A stretch of 64,000 nucleotides of DNA, from the NCBI RefSeq assembly GCF_028858515.1, contig NZ_JAPJZJ010000005.1:62001-126000 (forward strand), written 5' to 3'. This DNA comes from Aurantiacibacter sp. D1-12 (GTDB lineage Bacteria > Pseudomonadota > Alphaproteobacteria > Sphingomonadales > Sphingomonadaceae). The notes beneath the pieces are model-generated. The model saw only the letters and a program-made list of their open reading frames with translations, was not told where the DNA came from and searched no databases. The translations under genes and the position numbers were made by a program. This document shows positions 6,479-14,994 of this stretch, one piece after another. The first letter of the stretch is position 1. Each line of letters begins with the position of its first letter.

Positions 6479-9217
6479 CTAACTTGCCTTCTTGAGTTCT
6501 TCCGGTTCCAGCTGTTTCGGAGGCGCCCCTTGAAGTGCCGTGATGTTGCCATCCTTGTCCTTCTGCAACGGATTGGCGAACTCCACACCCATACGATCAT
6601 CAAGTGCCCAGATCACCCTGATGCCGACGGTAAAATCCTGCGCAAGCTGCAGCTGGAACTCGGTGCCCACGGGAACATTCCAGAGCCCTTCGATCATGGC
6701 TCCCGTTACCGAGAGGTTGCGGACCGTCCCGTTATAGATGTGACCACCGTGATCGAGAACGACCTTGCGCAGCATTTTCTGACGCGGCGAGCGCGAGCAT
6801 TTGGGACCCTTGGCGATGGCAGTCAGATCGCCGGCAAGCCTGCTCGTGGCGACATCGAAGGTCAGGGCACGATCGTAGATAAAGCCCTGAACATGGCTGC
6901 AACCATGCGCACGGATCAGCTCCAGCTCATCATGCGTCTCAACACCCTCTGCCGTCGTATCCATGCCCAGTGATTGGGCAAGCGAAGTGATCGACGAGAT
7001 GATGGCCGCGTTACGGCTCCCCTTCTCCGTCATTCCGCGCACAAAGCTCTGATCGATCTTGATCTTGTCGAACGGAGCCTTCTTCAGATAGCCGAGCGAC
7101 GAATAGCCGGTCCCGAAGTCATCGAGCGCCAAGCGCACACCAATCGCCTTGAGGTTGGCGAACATGGCATCGGTGCCTTCATCATCACCCAGGAAAACGC
7201 TCTCGGTGATTTCCAGCTCTAGGCGCGATGAACGCACCCCGGCAGCGGCGATGGCATTGGCAACGATTGTCGGCAGCTGCGGGTTCGAAAACTGAACGGG
7301 TGACACGTTCACCGCCACACGCACTTCTTCCGGCCATTGTGCAAGATCGCGGCACGCCTGACGCAGGGCCCATTCGCCGATCTGCTGGATGAGCCCGCTG
7401 TCCTCGGCAATGCCGACAAAGCGTTCTGGCGAGATCCAGCCTTTGACCGGATGTTGCCAACGCAGCAGAGCCTCAAAGCCCGAAATCTTGTTCGTCGCCA
7501 TGGCGACAACCGGCTGGTAGTGTAGCTCCAACTCGCCGTTGGCCACGGCGTCACGCAGGTCCTCCTCCAACTTCGCCTTCGCTTCAGCCTCGGCATGCAA
7601 GTCTTCGGAGTAGAAGTGATATCGGCCCCGGCCGCCATCTTTTGCGGCGTAAAGGGCAAGGTCGGCATTGCGGATCAGCTCTTCGGAACTGCGGCCATGA
7701 TCTGGCGCAATGGCGATACCGACAGATGCGCCAATCACGACACGCTGGCCATCAATCGAATACGGTTGGGACAGCGAATGAATGATCTCGCGCCCGAGGC
7801 CAGCCAAGTCGCTTTCGGCAACCTTGGCGGGAACGATGACCTTGAATTCGTCTCCTCCCAGACGCCCAACTTGACCAAGCTTGCCAACCGCACGCTCCAG
7901 ACGTTGGGCAACCTGCTTGAGCAAGGCATCACCAGCCGGGTGCCCCATCGTATCGTTGACCTGCTTGAAGCGGTCGAGGTCGAGAAGCAGAATGGCGCAG
8001 TTACGGCTGGCCTCGGAATAGGAGGTCAAGATCTTCTCGAGCGCCTGCGACATCTGCAGACGGTTAGCGAGGCCCGTAAGAGCGTCATACCGTGCCAGCC
8101 GGGTCGCCTGTTCCTGGCTCCGTTTCCGTTCGGTCAAATCGGTACCCGATCCGCGAAAACCGACGAAGTTTTCAAACTGATCGAAGATCGGACGACCCGA
8201 AACCGACCACCAGCGTTCCTCATTGTTGATCGCGGCGCGTACCGGTAGCTCTGCGAAAGCAGAACGCGCAGAAAGGTGGAACATCAGCGTGCGTTCACCT
8301 TCATCGCCGGTATCGTTCAGGTCAAAAAGACAGGTCAGTGGCTGACCGATCAACCGTTCCGGGTTGCGGCGGAGCGCCTTGGCGACCGGAGGGGAAACAT
8401 AGGTGAGGAGTGAGCGCCGGTCGGTTTCCCAGAACCAGCCCTGCCCGGTTTCTTCATAGTCCGAAAGAATGTCCCGTGCACGCGTCTGGACGCGGTCCTG
8501 CGCCTCCAGCCGTTCGCGCTCCTCGCGCTGCTCGATCAGTTGTTCGCGGCTGACAAGTACTGCAATGGCAGACGCGACGAGGAGACCGATGACGCCAACT
8601 AGCGCACCCAATGCGAACACTGTTGCAGACCAGATCGCGAACTGTGCTGCAAAAATCGCTATTGGCTGGCGGCGCATGTAGGCGGTGGCAATCGCGCTTA
8701 GGCTGAGGATTCCCGCAAGCGCCACGTCCCAGCTTATCCCGCCGTTGCTTGCCCAATTGGAAATTCCGAGTCCAAGCGCGAAGAGCGGAAGCATCACGCC
8801 GATAGCAAGACCAACGCCCTGCGCCACGACACCTCGTTCCGCAACGTGATCGTAAACGCGGTGCAGTTGCATCGCCATCAACAGGGAGAACCCGAGCAAG
8901 GCCCATGTGGACATACTCGGCATTGCAACTGCGAATGCAGCACAAACGGCAACCGCTGCTACCATGCTCAGGATGAGGTAGTTCCAGCTCCTCGGAAAGA
9001 GGAGGGCCGGTTTATTTTCCTGCGTAGGTGCGTTCACAGCACGATCGACATGGGGCGTTCTGCGTGGGCCCTTGCGCCGTTCTTTTGCAAGATCGGGCCG
9101 TGCAACCTCACGCGGCACTTGGCGCGTAGCAGCATCCCCTCCCCCACGCGCGGACGTGGGAGACGGTGCGCTGGCCTTCGCGGCTTGGCGGGTCGCACGT
9201 GTCATAGGCAAAGCCAT
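6479..9217 (-). CDS. membrane-anchored PAS-GGDEF-EAL-PilZ cyclic-di-GMP signalling protein
   Basis: About 912 residues from ATG 9217; the open frame extends further upstream but would run into the divergent reductase promoter. A basic, Ala/Pro-rich N-terminus is followed by roughly six hydrophobic helices (NYLILSMVAAVAVCAAF to VGVIGLLVASAIAVLV), a coiled segment, PAS, GGDEF ([12 protein letters not shown] intact, no RxxD I-site), EAL ([22 protein letters not shown] intact) and PilZ. The PilZ NLSVTG motif is present, but the expected RxxxR reads QKMLR, so one c-di-GMP-binding arginine appears lost. It is paralogous to the gene at 4137-6377, which has the same order, suggesting tandem duplication followed by gain of a membrane sensor. 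Confidence 0.9.
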   Translation of the reverse strand: MALPMTRATRQAAKASAPSPTSARGGGDAATRQVPREVARPDLAKERRKGPRRTPHVDRAVNAPTQENKPALLFPRSWNYLILSMVAAVAVCAAFAVAMPSMSTWALLGFSLLMAMQLHRVYDHVAERGVVAQGVGLAIGVMLPLFALGLGISNWASNGGISWDVALAGILSLSAIATAYMRRQPIAIFAAQFAIWSATVFALGALVGVIGLLVASAIAVLVSREQLIEQREERERLEAQDRVQTRARDILSDYEETGQGWFWETDRRSLLTYVSPPVAKALRRNPERLIGQPLTCLFDLNDTGDEGERTLMFHLSARSAFAELPVRAAINNEERWWSVSGRPIFDQFENFVGFRGSGTDLTERKRSQEQATRLARYDALTGLANRLQMSQALEKILTSYSEASRNCAILLLDLDRFKQVNDTMGHPAGDALLKQVAQRLERAVGKLGQVGRLGGDEFKVIVPAKVAESDLAGLGREIIHSLSQPYSIDGQRVVIGASVGIAIAPDHGRSSEELIRNADLALYAAKDGGRGRYHFYSEDLHAEAEAKAKLEEDLRDAVANGELELHYQPVVAMATNKISGFEALLRWQHPVKGWISPERFVGIAEDSGLIQQIGEWALRQACRDLAQWPEEVRVAVNVSPVQFSNPQLPTIVANAIAAAGVRSSRLELEITESVFLGDDEGTDAMFANLKAIGVRLALDDFGTGYSSLGYLKKAPFDKIKIDQSFVRGMTEKGSRNAAIISSITSLAQSLGMDTTAEGVETHDELELIRAHGCSHVQGFIYDRALTFDVATSRLAGDLTAIAKGPKCSRSPRQKMLRKVVLDHGGHIYNGTVRNLSVTGAMIEGLWNVPVGTEFQLQLAQDFTVGIRVIWALDDRMGVEFANPLQKDKDGNITALQGAPPKQLEPEELKKAS

Positions 9218-9368
9218 GCCATTTTCCGTTTGAAGAACGGTTAACTGCAGGCGAAATATTCTTGCGTGGTCGTAACAGGGTATAGCTGTCCACCGTGTAT
9301 TGCCGCGCCTCTCAAAAAGGTTAATATCCAGCAAGCTTTCGACCATGCCACAGCTGGTGGGAGAGACC

Positions 9369-10685
9369 ATGCGGCATATTGCTATTATCGGTTCGGGACC
9401 GGCGGGATATTACACCGCCGAAGCAGCGCAAAAGACATTTGGAGATAACGTCCGTGTGGACGTGTTCGATATGCTGCCCGTCCCCTATGGCCTGATCCGC
9501 ACAGGCGTGGCTCCTGATCACCAGTCGATCAAAGGTGTTTCTCGTCGCTATGAAAAGACAGCACTGACGGAAAATGTCCGCTTTGTCGGCAACGTAGCTG
9601 TCGGGCGCGATGTGTCGGTTGCACAGTTGCAGGAACTCTACGACGCCGTGGTCCTGGCAACAGGTGCTCCCAAGGATCGGGCGCTCGGTCTTCCGGGAGA
9701 AGATCTGGACAATGTGATCGGCAGCGCGGCCTTTGTCGGCTGGTACAACGGGCATCCTGAATTCGCCGACCTTAATCCCGATCTCTCCGGCGATACCGCG
9801 GTGGTTATCGGGATGGGCAATGTTGCGCTGGATGTTGCCCGGATGCTCGCCAAGACGCCTGCCGAACTTGAAGGCAGCGATATCGTCGGCCACGCATGGG
9901 ATGCGCTAAAAGCGAGCAATATCGAACGGATCGTCATCCTTGGTCGCCGCGGTCCGCACCAGATCATGATGACGCCCAAGGAGCTCGGCGAACTCGGTCA
10001 GCTGGATCGCGCCGCGCCGCATGTCGATGCCGATGACCTGCCGGAAGAAGGTGATGATGCCCTCCTGGAGCCGGGTCTGCGCAAATCGGTCACTCTTCTT
10101 CGCGAATATGCTGCCACGCCCGAACACATCCGTGCAGAAAAACCTGTGGCGATCGAGTTTGCTTTCTTCAGCCAACCCAATGCCTTACACGGAGACGGGA
10201 AGGTTTCATCGATCGAGATCGAGGAAACCGAACTGCAAAAAGGCCGTGCCGTTGGTACCGGTAAAACAACCACACTGCCTGCCAACATGGTGGTCAGTTG
10301 CATCGGCTATCGCACTGCGCCCATTCCCGGGATCCCGTTTGACGAACGGGCCGGGCGCTTTGCCAATGATGAAGGGCGCATCCTGCGTGGCCTCTATTGC
10401 GTCGGCTGGGCGCGGCGCGGTCCATCCGGAACGATCGGGACGAACAAGCCTGACGGAGTGGCCATAGTCGGCCATATCGCAGAAGATATCGAAAGCGGCA
10501 CGCTTGGCCGCAGCGGCAAAAAAGGCCGTGCCGGATTTGATGCACTCGCTGCAGAAAGCGGCCTCGATGTGGTTACTTTCCAGGACTGGAAAAAAATCGA
10601 AGAGGCAGAGGAAGCCGCTGCTCGTGAAGGCGCCCCGCGCGAAAAATTCGTCGACATTGAAGCGATGATCAGAGCGGTGAACTAG
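9369..10685 (+). CDS. ferredoxin--NADP(+) reductase, adrenodoxin reductase/FprA type
   Basis: A 438-residue FAD/NADPH oxidoreductase passing electrons between NADPH and ferredoxin. The FAD-binding Rossmann motif is at the very N-terminus (IAIIGSGPAGYYTAEAA), and the NADPH-binding GMGNVALDVAR region lies at about 160. The C-terminus (GWARRGPSGTIGTNKPDG) is characteristic of the adrenodoxin-reductase family. The start is ATG 9369, preceded by GGGAGAG; in-frame upstream starts at 9300 lack a comparable site. It is divergent from the membrane GGDEF-EAL gene across a 150-bp spacer. The physiological ferredoxin partner is not in the window. Confidence 0.92.
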   Translation: MRHIAIIGSGPAGYYTAEAAQKTFGDNVRVDVFDMLPVPYGLIRTGVAPDHQSIKGVSRRYEKTALTENVRFVGNVAVGRDVSVAQLQELYDAVVLATGAPKDRALGLPGEDLDNVIGSAAFVGWYNGHPEFADLNPDLSGDTAVVIGMGNVALDVARMLAKTPAELEGSDIVGHAWDALKASNIERIVILGRRGPHQIMMTPKELGELGQLDRAAPHVDADDLPEEGDDALLEPGLRKSVTLLREYAATPEHIRAEKPVAIEFAFFSQPNALHGDGKVSSIEIEETELQKGRAVGTGKTTTLPANMVVSCIGYRTAPIPGIPFDERAGRFANDEGRILRGLYCVGWARRGPSGTIGTNKPDGVAIVGHIAEDIESGTLGRSGKKGRAGFDALAAESGLDVVTFQDWKKIEEAEEAAAREGAPREKFVDIEAMIRAVN

Positions 10686-10697
10686 CCGGAGGTAGCC

Positions 10698-11096
10698 TTA
10701 CTTCCTGCTGCCGGCACCGCGCTCACTGTACTCGATCATTTCCGCGCCGAGACGTTGCAGACGACCGCCGAACGAATCCATCCGGTTGCCGCAAATCGTC
10801 GCGAACCGCTCCAGGTTGAGAACGACCTCTTCGGCTGCCTGCCCATTCCAGTCTTCATCAATCCCGCGCCCTGTAAGGCCTTCATATCGGCCCACAAAAA
10901 AGCCAAGCGCGACGTTGAAGCCGGTTTGCACTTCCGGGTCCTGTGCAAGCGGCGTGGACGCGATGATCGAAACCCACACAGCGCACTGGAAGTCTTCTGT
11001 CGCGCTGGCTTCGATCGAGCGATCCTGCGCAAGGACCGGCGTTGTAACCGCCATTGCTGTTGCAGCAACTAGCGAAGCAAGCGCTTTGCGCATCAT
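10698..11096 (-). CDS. exported protein of unknown function
   Basis: About 132 residues. It begins with a clear signal peptide (RKALASLVAATAMAVTTPVLAQ), so it should be periplasmic. The mature part contains two cysteines (QCAVW and TICGN) that could form a disulfide. No family is recognised. The start overlaps the dnaN stop by one base (TGATG), so it is translationally coupled to dnaN. A GTG one codon upstream is an alternative start. It converges with the ferredoxin reductase gene, with a 12-bp gap. Confidence 0.75.
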   Translation of the reverse strand: MMRKALASLVAATAMAVTTPVLAQDRSIEASATEDFQCAVWVSIIASTPLAQDPEVQTGFNVALGFFVGRYEGLTGRGIDEDWNGQAAEEVVLNLERFATICGNRMDSFGGRLQRLGAEMIEYSERGAGSRK

Positions 11097-12223
11097 CACA
11101 CCCGCATCGGCATGAGAACGTAGAGCGCGGGGCTCTTTTCGTCTTCACGGATCAGCGTTGGCGCACCGGCGTCAGCGAAATGCAGTTCCACCGTATCACT
11201 GCCAAGCTGCGCCAGCACATCTTTGAGGTAGCCCGCGTTAAAGCCGATTTCTAGCGAGTCCGAACCATAACTGGAGCTGACCTCTTCCACGGCGTTCCCG
11301 TTATCGGGCGAAGTCACGGTCAGCGTCACCTTGTCGGTTTCCAGCCCCATCTTCACCGCGCGGGTCTTCTCCGTCGCGATGGTGGCTACACGATCGACAC
11401 CGGCAAACAGGCTCTTCGGATCGACTTTCAGCAGCTTGTCATTCCCCGTCGGGATTACGCGGCTGTAATCGGGGAAAGTACCGTCGATCAGCTTGCTGGT
11501 GAGGACAACACCGCCCTCGCCGCCGATGGCGAAGCGGATCTTCGACGGACTGAGATCAATCTGCACATTGCCTTCGCTCGCCTCTTCCAGAAGCTTGCGC
11601 AGCTCTGCAATCGCTTTGCGCGGCACGATCACATCGGGCATGCCCTCTGCACCGGCCGGGCGGGCCAGCGTGAAGCGAGCGAGCCGGTGGCCGTCAGTGG
11701 CAGCAGCTTTCAGCACGCCGCCATCGTCATCCGCCACGTGGAAGAAGATGCCATTGAGATAGTAACGCGTTTCCTCTGTCGAGATCGCGAAACGCGTGCG
11801 GTCGATCATTTCCGCCAGGGTGGTGGCGGGAAGCTCGAAACTGGTCGGCAGGTCGCCTTCGACAATCACCGGGAAGTCATCGCGCGGCAGCGTCGGCAGC
11901 GAGAAGCGGCTGCGCCCTGCCTTGATCGTCATGCGGTTATCACCCGTCTCCAGGCTGACTTCGCTGCCATCGGGCAACTTGCGCGCGATATCGAACAGCA
12001 GGTGTGCCGAGACCGTGATCGAGCCTTCGCTCTCGACTGCATTGGCCTGCAGATTGTCGACCACCTGCAGGTCTAGGTCGGTCGCCATGATCCGCACATG
12101 TCCACCTGCCTCGGCCTCAATCAGGACGTTGGAGAGGATGGGGATCGTGTTGCGACGTTCCACCACGCTCTGCACGTGGGACAGAGAGCGAAGCAGCTCT
12201 GCGCGTTCAATGGTGACCTTCAT
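11096..12223 (-). CDS. dnaN: DNA polymerase III beta subunit (sliding clamp)
   Basis: A 375-residue DnaN that forms the ring tethering polymerase III to DNA. It has the typical N-terminus MKVTIERAELLRSLSHVQSVVERRNTIPILSN and the three-domain length of the family, and ends with LYVLMPMRV, the usual clamp C-terminus. The ATG at 12223 is used rather than an in-frame TTG two codons upstream. The gene is not next to dnaA or recF here, which is common in Sphingomonadales. A small exported-protein gene is coupled directly downstream. Confidence 0.98.
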   Translation of the reverse strand: MKVTIERAELLRSLSHVQSVVERRNTIPILSNVLIEAEAGGHVRIMATDLDLQVVDNLQANAVESEGSITVSAHLLFDIARKLPDGSEVSLETGDNRMTIKAGRSRFSLPTLPRDDFPVIVEGDLPTSFELPATTLAEMIDRTRFAISTEETRYYLNGIFFHVADDDGGVLKAAATDGHRLARFTLARPAGAEGMPDVIVPRKAIAELRKLLEEASEGNVQIDLSPSKIRFAIGGEGGVVLTSKLIDGTFPDYSRVIPTGNDKLLKVDPKSLFAGVDRVATIATEKTRAVKMGLETDKVTLTVTSPDNGNAVEEVSSSYGSDSLEIGFNAGYLKDVLAQLGSDTVELHFADAGAPTLIREDEKSPALYVLMPMRV

Positions 12224-12369
12224 GGACAATCATTCCCTTGTCGGGCGCTGCGGTATGCCGGGAAACCCGGAATCGCTCACCAGCGCCGGTAAATTGCTCC
12301 ACTATCCTTAGCGGAGGCGCGGATACGGGCAAGCGAACCACCGCCATGAGGGCGATTCCTTGGGGAAAA

Positions 12370-13134
12370 CTAAGAAATCATCGCCATGCCGCCATTCACG
12401 TGAATGGTCTGGCCGGTGACATAGCCTGCTTCCTTGCTTGAAAGGAACGCGACCGCGGCGCCAATATCGTCACCCTCGCCCATGCGGCCCATGGGGATGC
12501 GGCCGTTGATCGCGTCCTTCTGCTTGTCATCAAGCGCGTCGGTCATCGCGGTGCGGATGAAACCGGGCGCGACGCAATTGACGGTGATACCGCGGCTGGC
12601 GACTTCCTGTGCGAGGCTTTTGGACATGCCGACCAAGCCCGCTTTCGCCGCCGTGTAATTCATCTGACCCGGATTACCCGTCGCGCCCACTACGCTGGTG
12701 ATATTCACGATGCGGCCAAAGCGCGCCTTCATCATCGGACGCACGCTGGCGCGCATCAGGCGGAAAGCGGCTTCCAGGTTGATGCTGATCACCTGCTCCC
12801 ATTCCTCGTCCTTCATGCGCATCGCGAGGTTATCGCGCGTGATGCCCGCGTTATTGATGAGGATGTCGATCCCACCGAGCGTATCGACCGCTGCAGGCAC
12901 CAGTTCCTCGACCTGCTGCGTGTCGGACAGGTTGCAGGTCACCTCGACATGCCCGTCATGATCGTGGTGCGCAAATTCGCTGTTCAGCTCTTCACGAAAC
13001 GCCCGCAGCTTGTCACCGTTCGAACCGGACAAGGCCAGCCGTGCGCCCTGCGAAGCAAGCGCGCGGGCAATCGAAGACCCGATCCCGCCGCTGGCACCGG
13101 TAACAAGGGCGTTCATTCCTTCGAGTGAGAACAT
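12370..13134 (-). CDS. fabG: 3-oxoacyl-[acyl-carrier-protein] reductase
   Basis: A 254-residue short-chain dehydrogenase that reduces beta-ketoacyl-ACP with NADPH in fatty acid synthesis. It has the cofactor motif TGASGGIG, the catalytic Ser in NITSVVG and Tyr-x3-Lys in NYTAAKAG. The ATG at 13134 has AAGGAG eight bases upstream, inside the end of fabD. It sits 2 bp after fabD, and the fabD-fabG order supports the fatty-acid role over other SDR functions. Confidence 0.95.
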   Translation of the reverse strand: MFSLEGMNALVTGASGGIGSSIARALASQGARLALSGSNGDKLRAFREELNSEFAHHDHDGHVEVTCNLSDTQQVEELVPAAVDTLGGIDILINNAGITRDNLAMRMKDEEWEQVISINLEAAFRLMRASVRPMMKARFGRIVNITSVVGATGNPGQMNYTAAKAGLVGMSKSLAQEVASRGITVNCVAPGFIRTAMTDALDDKQKDAINGRIPMGRMGEGDDIGAAVAFLSSKEAGYVTGQTIHVNGGMAMIS

Positions 13135-13136
13135 GG

Positions 13137-14069
13137 TCAAATCTCCTTGGACAGCGTTTCGATGTCGTCCATCGAGATAACGCTCGTGATCGTAGCATCG
13201 GGGGCAATCTTCTTGATCATCGGGCCGAGCACTTTGCCGCCCAGCTCGATAAAGTGGGTGATGCCCGCCGCATGCATCGCGGCAACGCTTTCGCGCCAGC
13301 GGACGCGGCCGGTGATTTGCTGAACCAGCAGGTCACGCTCGGTCGCAGCGTCGGTGACAGGTGCGGCGGTGACATTGGCATAGACCGGCAAGCGAAAAGT
13401 CTGAGGCTGCGTCTCGTTCAGCGCCACGTCCATGCGCTGCGCTGCCGGCTCCATCAGCGAGCAGTGGAATGGTGCTGACACCGGCAATTTGATTGCGCGC
13501 TTGATTCCGTGCTCTTTCGCAAGCTCGACTGCGCGGTCGATAGCTGAAAGGTGGCCCGACAGCACGACCTGTCCAGGGTCATTATCGTTGGCGACTTCGC
13601 AAACATCACCCTGCGCCGCCGCGTCTGCCAAAGCCTGTGCCTTCTCCAGATCGGCACCCAGCAACGCGCACATGCCGCCCACGCCAATTGGCACAGCCTC
13701 TTGCATGGCATTGCCACGAATGCGCAGCAGCCTTGCGGTATCGGCGAGCGAGAATGCACCAACTGCTGCCAGCGCCGAGTATTCACCGAGCGAGTGACCT
13801 GCAACCGCCTCGCCCTTTTCGGCGAGGCTTACGCCGCCGGCTTCGAGCACGCGAGCAACGGCGAGGGCATTGGCCATAATCGCTGGCTGCGCGTTGGCAG
13901 TGAGCGTCAGCTCGCTTTCCGGACCTTCGCTCATCAGCTGGAACAACTTCTGGTTAAGCGCGTCATCGACTTCTTCGAACACTTCGCGCGCGGCGGAGCT
14001 GGCCTCTGCCAGTTCTACGCCCATGCCGACCTTCTGGCTGCCCTGTCCGGGAAAAACGAAAGCAATCAT
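13137..14069 (-). CDS. fabD: malonyl-CoA:ACP transacylase
   Basis: A 310-residue enzyme that loads malonyl groups onto acyl carrier protein. The nucleophile motif GHSLGEYSALAA (Ser near residue 92) and the catalytic His in PVSAPFHCSLM are present, and the N-terminus IAFVFPGQGSQKVGMG is diagnostic. A good Shine-Dalgarno (AAGGAG) precedes the ATG. It forms an operon with fabG downstream. acpP and fabF are not adjacent in the window. Confidence 0.97.
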   Translation of the reverse strand: MIAFVFPGQGSQKVGMGVELAEASSAAREVFEEVDDALNQKLFQLMSEGPESELTLTANAQPAIMANALAVARVLEAGGVSLAEKGEAVAGHSLGEYSALAAVGAFSLADTARLLRIRGNAMQEAVPIGVGGMCALLGADLEKAQALADAAAQGDVCEVANDNDPGQVVLSGHLSAIDRAVELAKEHGIKRAIKLPVSAPFHCSLMEPAAQRMDVALNETQPQTFRLPVYANVTAAPVTDAATERDLLVQQITGRVRWRESVAAMHAAGITHFIELGGKVLGPMIKKIAPDATITSVISMDDIETLSKEI

Positions 14070-14124
14070 GTGAATCTCCTTGATGGGCGCGGATTAGGCG
14101 CGCTGAAGCGTCCTCGCAACCGTC

Positions 14125-14937
14125 CTAGCGTGAACCGAAGGGGACAATCGCATTCTGCGCATCGTGCCCGATGTCGGCGCGGCCAAGGTAGGGGATGTCA
14201 GTCTTGTCGCACCAGAAACGGGCGATTTGCTCTTCGTCCATGCCGAAGGGGCGATCATTCTCCGGCACAGCGGAGACCCGGCCCAGCCGCAGTCCGGCGA
14301 CGCCTTCTAGATGCGCGGTGACGTGGAAGAACAGCCGGTCGACAGCATAGAGATGCTCTGCCACTTCCTCGACCAGGACAACGTGATCGGTGAGATCGGG
14401 CATCATGTCGGTGCCCACCAGCATCGCGAGTGTCATCAGGTTGAACGCGACTGTCGGACGGTCATCGAGGCCCGCCTCTAGCGCAACCTCCTGACCCGAA
14501 AGGTAGCGCAGCACGCGGCGCACTGCGTCATCACCATCTTCGCGTTTGATATCGCCTGCCAGCGGGCCGTGGACAGGCTTGCCAATCTGGTTGCGATAGA
14601 GCGCACCCAGCAGCGTTCCAGCGTCCGAATAGCCGAGATAGGTCTTGCCCCGCGCGGTGTCTCCCATCGCGGCAATCGCATCGGCGGCAATGCGGTTTGA
14701 GCCGTATCCGCCCATCGCAAACCACACCGCATCCACCTCAGGATCATTGGCAGTTGTAACCAGTGCGTCGAGGCGTGTCGCGTCGTCTCCGGCGAAATGT
14801 CCATGCTCGAGGAAGCATTGTTGGTGGAAGGTCAGCTCGACCTTCGGAAACTCCGTCGCAACCAGTGCCAGCACCGCATCGGCCCGTTCACGCAGGATCG
14901 GCTTTCCGGGACAGAGACAGGTAATGCATGTTGTCAT
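14125..14937 (-). CDS. S66-family LD-carboxypeptidase (murein tetrapeptide carboxypeptidase)
   Basis: A 270-residue S66 serine peptidase, the family that trims the terminal D-Ala from cytoplasmic murein tetrapeptides. The nucleophile is Ser104 in LGYSDAGTLL; FAMGGYGSNR matches the family's GGYGS region, and the C-terminal GHDAQNAIVPFG carries the catalytic His. The VLVEEV segment likely carries the Glu. The start is ATG 14937 because GAGGG precedes it; a longer in-frame start at 14988 would crowd the divergent ligase. It is divergent from a Mur ligase that can consume its tripeptide product, which strongly suggests peptidoglycan recycling. Confidence 0.85.
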   Translation of the reverse strand: MTTCITCLCPGKPILRERADAVLALVATEFPKVELTFHQQCFLEHGHFAGDDATRLDALVTTANDPEVDAVWFAMGGYGSNRIAADAIAAMGDTARGKTYLGYSDAGTLLGALYRNQIGKPVHGPLAGDIKREDGDDAVRRVLRYLSGQEVALEAGLDDRPTVAFNLMTLAMLVGTDMMPDLTDHVVLVEEVAEHLYAVDRLFFHVTAHLEGVAGLRLGRVSAVPENDRPFGMDEEQIARFWCDKTDIPYLGRADIGHDAQNAIVPFGSR

Positions 14938-14994
14938 CCATTTCCCTCTAACATCCGCTTCACAAAGCGCCAGCGTGCGCATAGTCACATCCCC

